Position numbers and translations under genes: made by a program. A DNA stretch of 58,291 nt. Source: Kitasatospora phosalacinea (GTDB taxonomy: Bacteria > Actinomycetota > Actinomycetes > Streptomycetales > Streptomycetaceae). The stretch is from the NCBI RefSeq assembly GCF_000717185.1, contig NZ_JNYE01000038.1, positions 1 through 58,291 of the forward strand. Direction: 5' to 3'. The notes under the pieces were generated by a model. That model did not search any database, had not been told where the DNA came from, and saw only the letters and a program-made list of their open reading frames with translations. Positions 18,595 through 27,204 of this stretch are shown one piece after another; within the stretch, counting starts at the first letter, position 1; every line of letters begins with the position of its first letter.

Positions 18595-19245
18595 ATGCCG
18601 GTCATGGCAGATCGCAGTCCGGTGCTCCGGATCATCACCTCGGCGGCACGGGAGTCCCTGAAGCCGCTTGACCTGGCCCAGCGTGGGCGGTCGCGGCTGT
18701 GGATTGATGATCACGGGTGGTGGCTGGGGGTTGTGGAGTACACCCCGCCACGGACACCCGGCAGCGGTCTGCACGTCGGTGCGATGTGGCTGTGGCACGA
18801 CGTGGACCACCTGGCCTTCCACGTGGACGCAGTCCGGGTCGGCTCCGAGCTGTTCCGCACCGAGGAGCAGTTCACGCCGCTGGCACTCGAACTCAGCCGA
18901 CAGGCGGCTGCGAACGTGACCGCGCTGAGGGAGAAGTTCCCAGCTCTGCCGGACGTCGCCCGGTACCTGACGTCCAGGCCGGTGCGCCGAGGATTCCTCT
19001 GGGACGGCTTCGACGCCGGGATCGCGGCCGCCCTGGTCGGTGATCCGGACACGGCCCGCAATCACTTCGAGCGAGTCCTCCGAGAGGACGCGCTGGCCCC
19101 GTGGATGGTCGAAGCCCAGGAGAAGGCACGTGAGCTGCACGCGATCGCGGCAGATCGCGACGCCGTGACCGCTTGGGTCGCCAGGGGCGTCGCCTCATGC
19201 CGGAACAAGCTGGGCCTTGATCCTGTGCCGCTCGCGATCAGCTGA
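18595..19245 (+). CDS. Passenger hypothetical protein within the insertion element
   Basis: A 216-residue protein from the ATG at 18595, preceded by AGGACGG; an ATG at 18604 is nearly as likely. I do not recognise the family. Visible features are a Trp-rich DDHGWWLGVVEY segment, another aromatic stretch WLWHDVDHLAFHVD, and an alpha-helical C-terminal half. It is soluble, with no signal or membrane segment. It lies inside the terminal inverted repeats, convergent with the transposase, so it travels with the element. It has no transposase-like motif, so an accessory or host-benefit function is possible. Confidence 0.65.
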   Translation: MPVMADRSPVLRIITSAARESLKPLDLAQRGRSRLWIDDHGWWLGVVEYTPPRTPGSGLHVGAMWLWHDVDHLAFHVDAVRVGSELFRTEEQFTPLALELSRQAAANVTALREKFPALPDVARYLTSRPVRRGFLWDGFDAGIAAALVGDPDTARNHFERVLREDALAPWMVEAQEKARELHAIAADRDAVTAWVARGVASCRNKLGLDPVPLAIS

Positions 19246-19273
19246 ATGGACCCACCGGGCAACAGAGCTGCCG

Positions 19274-20869
19274 TCAGGCCAGCAGAACTCGCTTCCGCAG
19301 CAGGTCAAAGCCGGCCCGGCCGTACATCTGGCGCTTGATCATTTTGATCCGGTTGACGTGGCCTTCGACGACGCCGGAGCTCCACGGCAGTGTCAGACCC
19401 GCGGTGACGGCGGCGAGATCGCGTTCGAGGCCGTTGGCGAAGGTGTGGAGGCTGGGCAGCTCGTCGGCGCGGACCGCCTTGATCCATTGCGGGAGCCGGT
19501 CGCCCTGGAGTTCGGTGATCATCCTCCCGAACGTGCGGACGTGACCGGTGAGCGCGTCCAGTTCAGGGCAGTGCGCGAGCACTGACTTCAGCTTGAGTCG
19601 CTCGCTCTCTGGCAGGGTGTCGGGGTGGGTCAGGATCCACCCGGCGACGGTCCGCGGCGATGGTGGTCGGGCGGCCGGTGCGGTCGGGGTGGTGCGGAAC
19701 GGCTGTAGGTAGGCGCGGACGGCTCCGTAGCCGCCGCGGTAGCCGTGCGTCTTGATCTCCTCCCAGAGGGTCCAGGCGTTCGTGCAGCCTTCGGCCCACC
19801 GCTCGTTCAGGTACGGCTTGAAGTCGTCGAGCTTGGTCCTGCGGTTCTGCCACTGTCCCTGGAACAGGTCTTCCGGCCTCGCGGCGTCCGCCAGCCGCTG
19901 GACGGTGCGGTAGGTCATACCGAGCTGGCGTTGGATCGAGCGTCGGCTGTGGCCGGCAGCCAGCAGCGCGTGGACGGTGGCGTGCTTGGCGCGGGTGCGG
20001 TCGGCGAAGCGGTGTCCGGTGGGCCATGGCAAGCCGCCGTCCGCCGGTTCCTGGGCCTCTGCCTTCTGCGGGGCCGCCTCGGCGGTGGTCCCGCGCAGGC
20101 AGGAACGATGACGGGAGATGCAGCGCTCAGCGGCTTCGCCGAGGTTGCGCCAGAGGTGGAAACGGTCGGCAACCTGGACGGCGCTGGGTGCCCCGATGTT
20201 GGCGCCTTCGGCGAAGAACGGAGCACGGTCACGGCAGACGACCTCGATCCCCGGGCGTTCGGCCAGCCAGGCCGCGACCGTGCCCGCCTCGCGATCCGGC
20301 AGCAGGTCAATTGGTCGGCGGGCCTCGACGTCGACCAGCACGGTCCCGTAGACACGTCCCTTGCGCATCGCGTACTCGTCGATGCCGACCACTCGCGGGG
20401 GCCGCAGCTGAGGCTCCGGGAGCGCGTCGACCAGTCGCAGGACCGTGTTCCGGCTGGCTCTCGCCCCGAAGACGTCGGCCAGCCGGGCGCCAGCGCGACC
20501 GGCCAGGGCGAGGCCGACCTCGGCCAGCGCCGACCGCATTCGTTCGGTCCGCTGGCTGTGTCGGCGGGTCAGGCCCGTGACCTGCTCGACGAACGTCCGC
20601 CGCTCGCATGAGGCGTCGTCGCACGTGAAGCGCCGGACCCGCAGCCGCAGCACAACCCGCCGTCCTGCCACGGGAAGATCGGCGGGAAACCGCAGGTAGG
20701 ATCCGTGCACTCGCCCCGACCAGCTCTCGCAGCCCGGGCAGCACGCGTTGGTTGTACGGGATCTGACACCGACCCGGATCACCTCGCCGTCGTCCTGCAC
20801 CGACACCACCATGATCTCCGGAGCCGACAGGAAGAGCAGCTCTTCCAGCCGGAGCAGTACCTCGCGCAC
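19274..20869 (-). CDS. ISL3-family transposase
   Basis: A 531-residue transposase. It has an N-terminal zinc-ribbon type block (CCPGCESWSGRVH, then CDDASCERRTF), a helix-turn-helix, and the catalytic DDE core beginning VVGIDEYAMRKG, with a downstream DRFHLWRNL. A C-terminal GVVEGHVNRIKMIKRQMYGRAGF block is characteristic of the IS204/IS1001/IS1096/IS1165 (ISL3) group. Length and frame are intact, so the enzyme may be active. The GTG at 20869 lacks a strong ribosome site. Both element ends are present. Confidence 0.93.
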   Translation of the reverse strand: MREVLLRLEELLFLSAPEIMVVSVQDDGEVIRVGVRSRTTNACCPGCESWSGRVHGSYLRFPADLPVAGRRVVLRLRVRRFTCDDASCERRTFVEQVTGLTRRHSQRTERMRSALAEVGLALAGRAGARLADVFGARASRNTVLRLVDALPEPQLRPPRVVGIDEYAMRKGRVYGTVLVDVEARRPIDLLPDREAGTVAAWLAERPGIEVVCRDRAPFFAEGANIGAPSAVQVADRFHLWRNLGEAAERCISRHRSCLRGTTAEAAPQKAEAQEPADGGLPWPTGHRFADRTRAKHATVHALLAAGHSRRSIQRQLGMTYRTVQRLADAARPEDLFQGQWQNRRTKLDDFKPYLNERWAEGCTNAWTLWEEIKTHGYRGGYGAVRAYLQPFRTTPTAPAARPPSPRTVAGWILTHPDTLPESERLKLKSVLAHCPELDALTGHVRTFGRMITELQGDRLPQWIKAVRADELPSLHTFANGLERDLAAVTAGLTLPWSSGVVEGHVNRIKMIKRQMYGRAGFDLLRKRVLLA

Positions 20870-20968
20870 AGCCCAGAACCATCAGCTCGAACGCCGCCGT
20901 CACCGGCCGTTTCCAGACGATCTCGGGAGACGTCCCGGGGAGCTCAATGGTCACACGGAGTAGTCACA

Positions 20969-20993
20969 CCACAGAAGTTGGACCAGAACCCGT
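20969..20993 (-). repeat. Right terminal inverted repeat of the ISL3-type element
   Basis: Perfect 25-bp reverse complement of 18523-18547, about 100 bp upstream of the transposase start, as expected for the promoter-proximal end. Confidence 0.85.
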
Positions 20994-21082
20994 TCTCAGG
21001 AACAAGGCCACCGTGTCCGAGCCTGTGTCCGGGCCTGCGGCCGCGTCCGCGTGCGTCTGACGCGCGGAGGAGGGGTAGGGTG

Positions 21083-21535
21083 GTGCGGGTGGTTCGGACG
21101 GTGCCGGAACTGCCGGAGGGTTCGTGGTGGGACTGGGACGTCGTCACCTCGACGCCGGAACTGTTCGTGCTGGGCGCGGACTACGACCTGACGTACCACC
21201 ACGGGCTCGAACTGCGCTTCCAGGAACCGCTGTTCGTCCGGTGCCCGGCGGAGCAGTTCCACGACCCGGTGTTCCGTGCGGCGACGGGGGCGGAGGAGGA
21301 GTGGGTGGCCCGGGCGGTCGGCGGGACGCCCGGGGTGCTGGTCGCGTTCGAGTGCGACGACGGCGGGGCGGTCCAGGCGACCGGGCTGGTCGCCGCCCGG
21401 CGCCTGGAGGTCGCCACCGGGGTGGTCTTCCGGTACTGGCGCGAGCACCTGGAGCCGGGGCAGCGGCGGGCGCCCTGGGTGCGGCCGCCGGCTGCTCCGT
21501 CGGCTGCTCCGCCGGGGGCTACTGGTCGGCGGTGA
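21083..21535 (+). CDS. Hypothetical protein
   Basis: A 150-residue protein from a GTG at 21083, placed after GGAGGAGGGG; a GTG at 21089 is an alternative. I do not recognise the family. It has a Trp-rich start (SWWDWDVVT), a predicted beta-rich middle with several aromatic residues, and a Pro/Ala tail. It lies immediately right of the insertion element and overlaps the end of the tautomerase gene on the other strand by 17 bp. Confidence 0.6.
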   Translation: MRVVRTVPELPEGSWWDWDVVTSTPELFVLGADYDLTYHHGLELRFQEPLFVRCPAEQFHDPVFRAATGAEEEWVARAVGGTPGVLVAFECDDGGAVQATGLVAARRLEVATGVVFRYWREHLEPGQRRAPWVRPPAAPSAAPPGATGRR

Positions 21536-21701
21536 GCTTGCCGCCCTTGCCCCAGTTCTCGGCCGGGTACTCCTGGATCCACACCAGGACGCTCTCGGGC
21601 GGGCAGGCCAGGGCCTCCACGAAGGCGGCGGTGACCCGCTCGACCAGCTCGCGCTTCTGCTCGACCTCGCGCGGGCCCTGCTGAATGGTGACGATCGGCA
21701 T
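21519..21701 (-). CDS. 4-oxalocrotonate tautomerase family protein
   Basis: A 60-residue tautomerase with the family's size and start, MPIVTIQQGP. Removing the initiator Met exposes the catalytic N-terminal proline. The core includes KRELVERVTAAFVEAL and VLVWIQEYPAENWGKGG. Such proteins act as hexamers and ketonise enol intermediates of aromatic degradation, though many small paralogues have unknown substrates. The ATG follows AGGAG. It is transcribed from the same strand as the LysR gene further left in its direction of reading. Confidence 0.9.
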   Translation of the reverse strand: MPIVTIQQGPREVEQKRELVERVTAAFVEALACPPESVLVWIQEYPAENWGKGGKLTADQ

Positions 21702-21822
21702 TCTCGGCTCCTGGTGTTCGTCGACGTTCGTCGGTGTCCGTCCTGCGGGCCGGTCCTTCCGGCCGACACCAGTCCACCGGATCCGGCCGCCCGCACCCAG
21801 ACCCGATCCGCTCTCGCAGCGA

Positions 21823-22764
21823 TCACGAATCCTGATCGTCGCCGGTCAGAGCTGTCGGAGCCGTCGGAGCTGTCGGAGCTGTCGGAGCCGGTCGGGAGGC
21901 GCTGCGTCGGCAGGCCTCCAGGAGCAGCCGCGGCGGTGGGGCGGAGCGTCGGACGGCGAGCGACATCGGTAGGGCCAGCGGGGTGCGGCAGGGGCGGAAG
22001 GCGATCCGGCGCGCGTGCGTCATCCGGGCGTTGGCCGCGTACACCACCGTCCACATCGGGACGCCGGTGCCGATCGCGGCGAGCGTGTTCTGCAGGGTGT
22101 GGTGCGGCGGGCCGGGCACCGGCCGGAAACCGGCCCGGGCGCAGGCGTCCGTCACCAGGTCGACCAGGGCCGGGTGGTGGCGCCGCTCGGTCAGCAGCAG
22201 GGGCAGGTCGGCGAGGTCGGCGAGGTCGACCTCGGGCCGGTCGGCGAGCGGGTGCCCGGCGGGCAGCGCGATCACCAACTCGTCCTGCCAGAGCGGCAGG
22301 TAGCGCAGGCCGTCGTCGCCGGGGAGCGCGCCGCGGACGAAGGCGGCGTCCAGTCGGCCGTCCGAGAGGCGGGCCAGTCGTTCCCGGACGGGCTCGGCGT
22401 GCAACTCGACGCGTAGGGTGGGGGCTTGGGCGCGGTAGGCGTCCAGGATGTCCTCCAGTCGCTCCCCGAGCCCGCCGACGGTGCCGAGCCGGAGCACGGT
22501 CGGCGCGGCCAGGTCGGCGGCCAGCGCGCGGGCGGCGTCCTCGGCCGCCAGGACGTTCCGGGCCGCGGGCAGGAAGCGCTCGCCCGCCGGGGTCAGCCGC
22601 ACGTACCGCGGCGAACGGTCGAACAGCTCGACCTTCAACTCCCGTTCCAGCCGCCGGACCTGCTGGCTCACGGCGGGCTGGCCGAGCAGCAGCCGCTCGG
22701 CGGCCCGTCCGAAGTGCAGCTCCTCCGCGACGGCGACGAAGCAGCGCAACTGCCGCAGTTCCAC
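21823..22764 (-). CDS. LysR-family transcriptional regulator
   Basis: A 313-residue LysR protein. The N-terminal helix-turn-helix begins VELRQLRCFVAVAEELHFGRAAERL and includes the GQPAVSQQVRRLERELKVELF recognition region. A periplasmic-binding-like effector domain follows. The GTG at 22764 has an excellent GGAGGAGG site. The C-terminus carries a low-complexity APTAPTAPTAPT stretch encoded by 9-bp repeats (21848-21890). It is adjacent to the tautomerase gene; LysR proteins often control a neighbouring catabolic gene, but here both read the same way. Confidence 0.9.
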   Translation of the reverse strand: MELRQLRCFVAVAEELHFGRAAERLLLGQPAVSQQVRRLERELKVELFDRSPRYVRLTPAGERFLPAARNVLAAEDAARALAADLAAPTVLRLGTVGGLGERLEDILDAYRAQAPTLRVELHAEPVRERLARLSDGRLDAAFVRGALPGDDGLRYLPLWQDELVIALPAGHPLADRPEVDLADLADLPLLLTERRHHPALVDLVTDACARAGFRPVPGPPHHTLQNTLAAIGTGVPMWTVVYAANARMTHARRIAFRPCRTPLALPMSLAVRRSAPPPRLLLEACRRSASRPAPTAPTAPTAPTALTGDDQDS

Positions 22765-22886
22765 GCGGGTCCTCCTCCGGTCGGTGCCCCGGCCCTGCCG
22801 TTGACGGGGACCATGGTCGCAGCAGGCGGTCGCTCCGGGCCGGGCCGGGTCGGGCAGGGTCGGGCTGGGCAGGGCGGGCCGGGGCG

Positions 22887-23465
22887 TCAGGCGTCCGCGT
22901 CGAACCAGGGGCGACCGGCGTGCCAGTGGGCCACCCAGCCCGCGAAGCCGGAGGCAGTGGCGGTGGTGGCGGCGGTGCGGCCGGGACCGGCGTCGAACGG
23001 GGTGGCGCCGACGTCGGTGACGCACCAGACGCGGCCGCGGTGCGGGCCGGTGACGACGAGGTGCCAGTACATGCCGCAGCCGTCGGTGCCGAGCACGATC
23101 GACCCGTGGTGGTGGACCTCGCCGACGCGCGCGTCCAGCTCCTCCTCGGGGGTCTCCTCGTCGTCCTCCCAGACCCAGCCCGCGGTGAGCGGGAACGGGC
23201 GGGCGAGGTTGCGCTCGGCGGGGTCGCCATCCCAGTCGGAGGGGAGCGCGGCGAGCGCGACCAGGCCGTGGCCGGGCGGGCCGGTGGGGGAGCCGTCGGC
23301 GATCTCGGCGACGAAGGTGCGGTACGGCTCGGGCAGCACGACGCCGTGCTCGGCCTCGAAGGCGTGCACGGCGGCCCAGCCGAGGGCGTCCGCGCCGTCG
23401 GTGCCGGCGTTGAAGGCGTCGCGGAGGAGGGCGAGGTCGGCCGGGGCCGGGCGGTGGGTGTCCAC
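22887..23465 (-). CDS. SMI1/KNR4 family protein
   Basis: A 192-residue SMI1/KNR4 (SUKH-like) protein. Typical features are the LGWAAVHAFEAEHGVVLPEPYRTF helix-strand block and the later WEDD and GCGMYWHLVV segments. In bacteria this fold is frequent among immunity proteins of polymorphic toxins and also in housekeeping regulatory roles. No toxin gene is next to it, so the role is open. The GTG at 23465 is the best in-frame start; its ribosome site is weak. Confidence 0.85.
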   Translation of the reverse strand: MDTHRPAPADLALLRDAFNAGTDGADALGWAAVHAFEAEHGVVLPEPYRTFVAEIADGSPTGPPGHGLVALAALPSDWDGDPAERNLARPFPLTAGWVWEDDEETPEEELDARVGEVHHHGSIVLGTDGCGMYWHLVVTGPHRGRVWCVTDVGATPFDAGPGRTAATTATASGFAGWVAHWHAGRPWFDADA

Positions 23466-23573
23466 GGCCCCATGGATAGCAGGCGGGTCCGACGGCAGAT
23501 GGGGGGAGGGGCGGCGGAAGGAGGGGAAGGGGAAGGAATTGAACGCGTTCAGTCTCGGGTGTACGTTCTCCCC

Positions 23574-24557
23574 GTGAAATACGTGATCCCCGGCGGGACC
23601 GGACAGGTCGGCGCCGTGCTGGAGCGCGCGCTGCGCGCCGACGGGCACGAGGTGGTGATCCTCACCCGGACGCCCGCCGCCCCGCACCACGTCCCCTGGG
23701 ACGGCCGGACCCTCGGCCCCTGGGCCCGGGAGCTGGACGGCGCCGACGTCGTGGTCAACCTGGCCGGGCAGACGGTCAGTTGCCGCTACACGCCGCAGAA
23801 CCTCCAGCGGATGATGGACTCCCGGGTGGACTCGGCGCGGGTGGTCGGCCGAGCCGTCGCCGCCGCCGAGCGGCCGCCCCGGGTCTGGCTGCAGATGAGC
23901 ACCGCCACGGTCTACGCGCACCGCTTCGACGCCCCGAACGACGAGGCGACCGGCGCCGTCGGCGGCACCGAACCGGGCGTCCCCGACTACTGGGAGTACA
24001 GCGTCCGGATCGCCCGGAACTGGGAGGCCGCCCAGGCCGAGGCCGACACGCCCGGCACCCGGAAGGTCGCGCTGCGGGCCGCGATGGTCCTCAGCCCGGA
24101 CCGCGGCGGCGTCTTCGACGTGCTCTCCCGGCTGACCCGGCTCGGCCTGGGCGGGCCGGTCGCGGGCGGACGGCAGTACGTCTCCTGGATCCACGAGCAC
24201 GACTTCGTCCGGGCGGTGCGCCTCCTGGTCGAGCGGGACGACCTGGCCGGGCCGGTCAACCTGGCCGCGCCCAACCCGCTGCCGCACCGGCAGTTGATGC
24301 GCGAACTGCGCCGCGCCCACGGCGTGCCGATCGGCCTGCCCGCCACCCGCTGGATGGCCGAACTCGGCGCCCTCGTCCTCCGCACCGACACCGAACTGCT
24401 GCTCAAGAGCCGCCGGGTGGTCCCCGGCCGCCTGCAGGACGCCGGCTTCGCCTTCGACTTCCCGCACTGCGCGGACGCCGTCCGCGAACTCGTCGCCCGC
24501 CGCTCGGCGGGCCGCCCCTTCGGGCTGCTGCCCTCGGCCCGCAGCGGCGCGAGCTGA
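23574..24557 (+). CDS. TIGR01777-type NAD(P)-dependent epimerase
   Basis: A 327-residue extended SDR protein. The dinucleotide motif GGTGQVG is at the N-terminus, VVNLAGQTV follows, and a C-terminal extension typical of the TIGR01777/DUF1731 group includes PATRWMAELGALVLRTDTELLLKSRRVVP. The reaction is unknown. The GTG at 23574 matches the start of the fold but has no ribosome site, so leaderless translation is possible. A GAACGCGTTC palindrome (23541-23550) lies 24 bp upstream and may be an operator. Confidence 0.9.
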   Translation: MKYVIPGGTGQVGAVLERALRADGHEVVILTRTPAAPHHVPWDGRTLGPWARELDGADVVVNLAGQTVSCRYTPQNLQRMMDSRVDSARVVGRAVAAAERPPRVWLQMSTATVYAHRFDAPNDEATGAVGGTEPGVPDYWEYSVRIARNWEAAQAEADTPGTRKVALRAAMVLSPDRGGVFDVLSRLTRLGLGGPVAGGRQYVSWIHEHDFVRAVRLLVERDDLAGPVNLAAPNPLPHRQLMRELRRAHGVPIGLPATRWMAELGALVLRTDTELLLKSRRVVPGRLQDAGFAFDFPHCADAVRELVARRSAGRPFGLLPSARSGAS

Positions 24558-24646
24558 CCCCGGCCGTCCGGCGCAGGAGGCGTGTCGGAGGGCGCCGTGA
24601 GGACGGTGTGAGGAGGGCGCCGTGAGGACGGTGCGAGGATGGTGCC

Positions 24647-25087
24647 GTGGACGACGAGAGCGTGGTGTCGGAAGAACTCGCGGGGGCTGCCGTGGTGTCG
24701 GAGGAGCTCGCGGGGTTCCTGCGGGAGGCCGCCGAGTACCGTCCGGTGCTGGTCGCCGGGTGCGGGTGCGAGGACTGCGGCGGGCGGGTGTTCACCGTCT
24801 GGGTCGATGACGTGGAGGGGTGCGCGGCGCGGGAGTGCGTCGGCTGCGGCGGGCGGGCGTTCCTCGCGGACAGCGCGGAGGTCTGGCAGGAGGCCGAGCC
24901 CGGTGGGGCCGAATGCCCCTGCGGGGGCGACGAGTTCGAGGCCGCGGTCGGGTTCTCGCTCACGGCCGACGGGTCGGTCCGGTGGGTGACGGTGGGGCTG
25001 CGCTGCACCCGGGACGGCGCGGTCGGGGTCTACGCCGACTGGAAGATCGACTACACCCCGACGGACCACCTGCTGCGCGCCCTCTGA
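24647..25087 (+). CDS. Cys-rich hypothetical protein
   Basis: A 146-residue protein. Clustered cysteines (CGCEDCGG, CVGCGG, then CPCGG) look like one or two zinc ribbons, and a final segment WKIDYTPTDHLLRAL looks like a structured tail. I do not recognise a named family. The GTG at 24647 follows GAGGA. Just upstream is a direct duplication of about 30 bp with alternating GAGGAGGGCGCCGTGAGGA units. The first 20 residues are encoded by a VVSEELAG repeat. Confidence 0.6.
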   Translation: MDDESVVSEELAGAAVVSEELAGFLREAAEYRPVLVAGCGCEDCGGRVFTVWVDDVEGCAARECVGCGGRAFLADSAEVWQEAEPGGAECPCGGDEFEAAVGFSLTADGSVRWVTVGLRCTRDGAVGVYADWKIDYTPTDHLLRAL

Positions 25088-25175
25088 ACCGGCCCGCGGG
25101 GTCCGGCGGGCCGGTGTCCGTGCGCGCCGCCGCCTTGGCCGAACACCGTTGATGTGCAGGCCAGTTGACGACAAG

Positions 25176-25829
25176 TCAGCTTTCGGCGGGTCCGGAGGCG
25201 TACGCGAGCGGGGGTGCGATGGCCTGGGCGTCTGCACCGGCGCCGACCCACAGGCCGATGAAGAGGGCGGCGGTGGCCTCCAGCAGCCCGGCCCGGTCGA
25301 GGGGGCCGGCGGCGAGCGGGGTGCAGCCCAGGTCGCGGACGAGCGTGGTGACCTGCTCCAGGGCGGTGGGGTCGTCGCCGCACAGCGGGACGGCGAGCGG
25401 GCGGCCGTCGAAGACCGGGGGCCGCATCCGCCAGACGTCCTCGTGGCACAGGTTGAACGTCTTCACCACGTGGGCTCCGGGTGCCGCCGCCGCCAACTGC
25501 TCGGCGGCGGAAGGGCCGTGTCCGGTCAGCAGGCGGAAGCCCGGTCCGACGGGGTTGGCGCAGTCGACCAGGGTCCGCCCCGCGAGCGGTTCGGCGAGCG
25601 TCCGCACCACCTCCGCGCCGGTGCCGAACGGCAGGGCGACGAGCACCACTTCGGCGTCCGCCGCGGCCGCGCGCAGGTCGCCCGGCCGCGCCCCGTGGCC
25701 GATCCGTTCGGCCAACTGCCGGGCCCTGGAGGGGTTCCGCCCGCCGACGGTGAGCCGGTGCCCGGCCCGTGCCCAGTGGGTGCCCAGGGCGTCCGCCATG
25801 TTGCCGGTGCCAAGAATGCCGATTCTCAT
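25176..25829 (-). CDS. F420-dependent NADP oxidoreductase-like protein
   Basis: A 217-residue NAD(P)-binding protein. The Rossmann motif GILGTGNMA is at residues 4-12 and GGRNPSRA follows at the adenosine-phosphate site. The core is of the coenzyme F420-dependent NADP reductase/YdfJ-like type, with the VVKTFNLCHEDVW block typical of this group. It may reduce NADP with F420H2 or be a related dehydrogenase. The ATG at 25829 follows GGGAG. It is divergent from an HxlR regulator that probably represses it. Confidence 0.88.
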   Translation of the reverse strand: MRIGILGTGNMADALGTHWARAGHRLTVGGRNPSRARQLAERIGHGARPGDLRAAAADAEVVLVALPFGTGAEVVRTLAEPLAGRTLVDCANPVGPGFRLLTGHGPSAAEQLAAAAPGAHVVKTFNLCHEDVWRMRPPVFDGRPLAVPLCGDDPTALEQVTTLVRDLGCTPLAAGPLDRAGLLEATAALFIGLWVGAGADAQAIAPPLAYASGPAES

Positions 25830-25887
25830 CAACTGTCTCCCGTCCGAACGGATTTCGGCCTGCTGCCGATCCGGTGTCGATCCAGTC

Positions 25888-25952
25888 CCGGCCCGGTGCC
25901 GGTCTGCCGCCGGTCTGCCGCAGGTCCGCTGCCGGTCTGCTGCCGACCCCGG
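25888..25952. repeat. Degenerate GCCGGTCTGCC repeats between divergent genes
   Basis: About six imperfect copies of a 10-11 bp unit lie in the 174-bp intergenic region between the F420-like reductase gene and the HxlR regulator gene. They could be repressor sites. Confidence 0.6.
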
Positions 25953-26003
25953 GCGTCGACCTCTGATTCGAGGTTAGGGAGGCGGTCGGGCACCATTCGG
26001 TAC

Positions 26004-26378
26004 GTGACCACTGACCGCCTGCTCGCCGACTGCCGGGCCCGCCTCGCCTTCGACCTGCTCTCCAACACCTGGAACGCCGTGGCGCTCTGGGCCCTGCGCG
26101 ACGGGCCGTGCCGACCCGCCGAACTGCGCGGCCGGATCGGCGGGATCAGCTCCAAGGTGCTCACCGAGACGCTGCGCCGCCTGCAGTACAACGGCCTGGT
26201 CGAGCGCCATCCGCCGCAGACCGGGCGTCCCGGCGTCGCCTACGAACTCACCGCGCTGGGACGGACTCTGCTGCCCGCCATCGACGCTTTCGGCGCCTGG
26301 GGGTTCGCGCACGGCGACGAGGTGATGGCCGCCCAGGAGGCCGCGGACCGGATGATGGAGGGAACGACGGAGGCGTAG
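26004..26378 (+). CDS. HxlR-family transcriptional regulator
   Basis: A 124-residue winged-helix protein. The HxlR signature is seen in WNAVALWALRDGPCRPAELRGRIGGIS and VLTETLRRLQYNGLVERH, with the wing YELTALGRTLLP. It lacks the usual N-terminal Cys-rich start of redox-sensing members. The GTG at 26004 starts the DNA-binding domain. It is divergent from the F420-like reductase gene, the common arrangement for HxlR and its target. Confidence 0.9.
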   Translation: MTTDRLLADCRARLAFDLLSNTWNAVALWALRDGPCRPAELRGRIGGISSKVLTETLRRLQYNGLVERHPPQTGRPGVAYELTALGRTLLPAIDAFGAWGFAHGDEVMAAQEAADRMMEGTTEA

Positions 26379-26388
26379 GGAGCGGGGC

Positions 26389-26640
26389 ATGGCGGAGGAC
26401 GAGATCGAGCGGCGGCTCGCCGAGGTCGCGGACGGCGGCGCGGACCGGGACGCCGTCGACCGCTGGGCCGGTCGGCAGCTGCTGGCGGACGGGCGGGAGT
26501 GGGACGAGACCTCCCGGTGGGCGCTGGAGCTGCTCTTCGGCATCGACCTGCGGCACGGGCCGGGCGAGCCGTACCTGCACGACGAGGAGCAGGTGGGCGA
26601 GTGGCTGGCCGAGTACCGGCGCCGCCGCGCCGGAGGGTGA
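26389..26640 (+). CDS. Small hypothetical protein
   Basis: An 83-residue, highly charged protein with repeated Glu/Asp/Arg pairs and the segment WALELLFGIDLRHGPGEPYLHDEEQVGEW. I do not recognise the family. The ATG follows AGGGAG and lies 11 bp after the HxlR stop, so the genes are probably co-transcribed. It is predicted helical and soluble. Confidence 0.55.
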   Translation: MAEDEIERRLAEVADGGADRDAVDRWAGRQLLADGREWDETSRWALELLFGIDLRHGPGEPYLHDEEQVGEWLAEYRRRRAGG

Positions 26641-26729
26641 GGGCGCCGGGGCGGGCCGGGTGCGTCGGGAGCATGCGGGCAGGGGCGGCACGTGCGGCTG
26701 CGGCCCACCGTCCGTCCGGAGAAGCCACG

Positions 26730-27029
26730 ATGTCGTTGAACGCCGAGGAGCGGGCCCGTACCGCCGCCGAGTTGCGGGCGAACCTGGAGCCGGCCGGGGT
26801 CGGCGCGGACCGGGTCGGTACCGAACTCGGCCTCGTGGAAGGACAGTTGGCGGAGGCCCTGGGCGTGACCGGGGCGGACCCGGCGGACGTGTGGCTGCTG
26901 CGCGACCACCTGGAGGACCTGGCGCGTGCGGCGGGCCGCGAGCCCGTGCCGCACACCGTGCTCACCGAGGAGGCGCGGGCGGCGGCCGAGCGCTGGTTCC
27001 CGCTGCGGAAGGCCCCGCACCGGCGCTGA
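26730..27029 (+). CDS. DUF2316 family protein
   Basis: A 99-residue helical protein matching DUF2316: it begins MSLNAEERARTAAELRANLE and carries the conserved DVWLLRDHLEDL segment and the C-terminal VPHTVLTEEARAAAERWFPL. The family is small, actinobacterial and firmicute, and of unknown function; its helix-turn-helix-like shape suggests DNA binding. The ATG follows GGAGAAG. Confidence 0.85.
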   Translation: MSLNAEERARTAAELRANLEPAGVGADRVGTELGLVEGQLAEALGVTGADPADVWLLRDHLEDLARAAGREPVPHTVLTEEARAAAERWFPLRKAPHRR

Positions 27030-27051
27030 TCCGCCACCGCTGGGCGCTCCT

Positions 27052-27079
27052 TGACGTCCCACCGGGTGACGTCCCATCG
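27052..27079. promoter_or_regulatory. Direct repeat TGACGTCCCAYCG upstream of the secreted pair
   Basis: Two copies, 27052-27064 and 27067-27079, 15 bp apart, differ at one base. They lie about 130 bp upstream of the first secreted four-cysteine protein gene and may be a regulator site. Confidence 0.4.
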
Positions 27080-27204
27080 AATGGCGCACCCGCGGCGACC
27101 GACCGTTCGCCTGCGATCCGAAGCTCGCGGAGGATGGGCCCGGGGGCCGTCCACGGGCGTGGTGCCCGCTCGGACGGCCCGGTACGCACGGGGGTCGTCG
27201 ACGA

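Larger units (their letters stand above)
18525..20991. mobile_element. ISL3-family insertion element with a passenger gene
   Basis: About 2.47 kb bounded by 25-bp perfect terminal inverted repeats. It holds an ISL3-type transposase on the minus strand and a convergent 216-residue passenger gene on the plus strand. The ends were placed at GGGTTC by analogy with ISL3 elements. I looked for the expected 8-bp target duplication and did not find one. The codon use is visibly less GC-biased than in flanking genes, as expected for a transferred element. Confidence 0.82.

Noticed and set aside
18517..21003. An 8-bp target duplication of the insertion element
   Set aside because: Left flank ACGAGGAC and right flank GTTCTCAG do not match. 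The flanks show inverted similarity instead, so no duplication was claimed.
20996..23473. Long minus-strand frame over the LysR and SMI1 genes
   Set aside because: It runs in a different frame from the LysR and SMI1/KNR4 genes and shows no domain.
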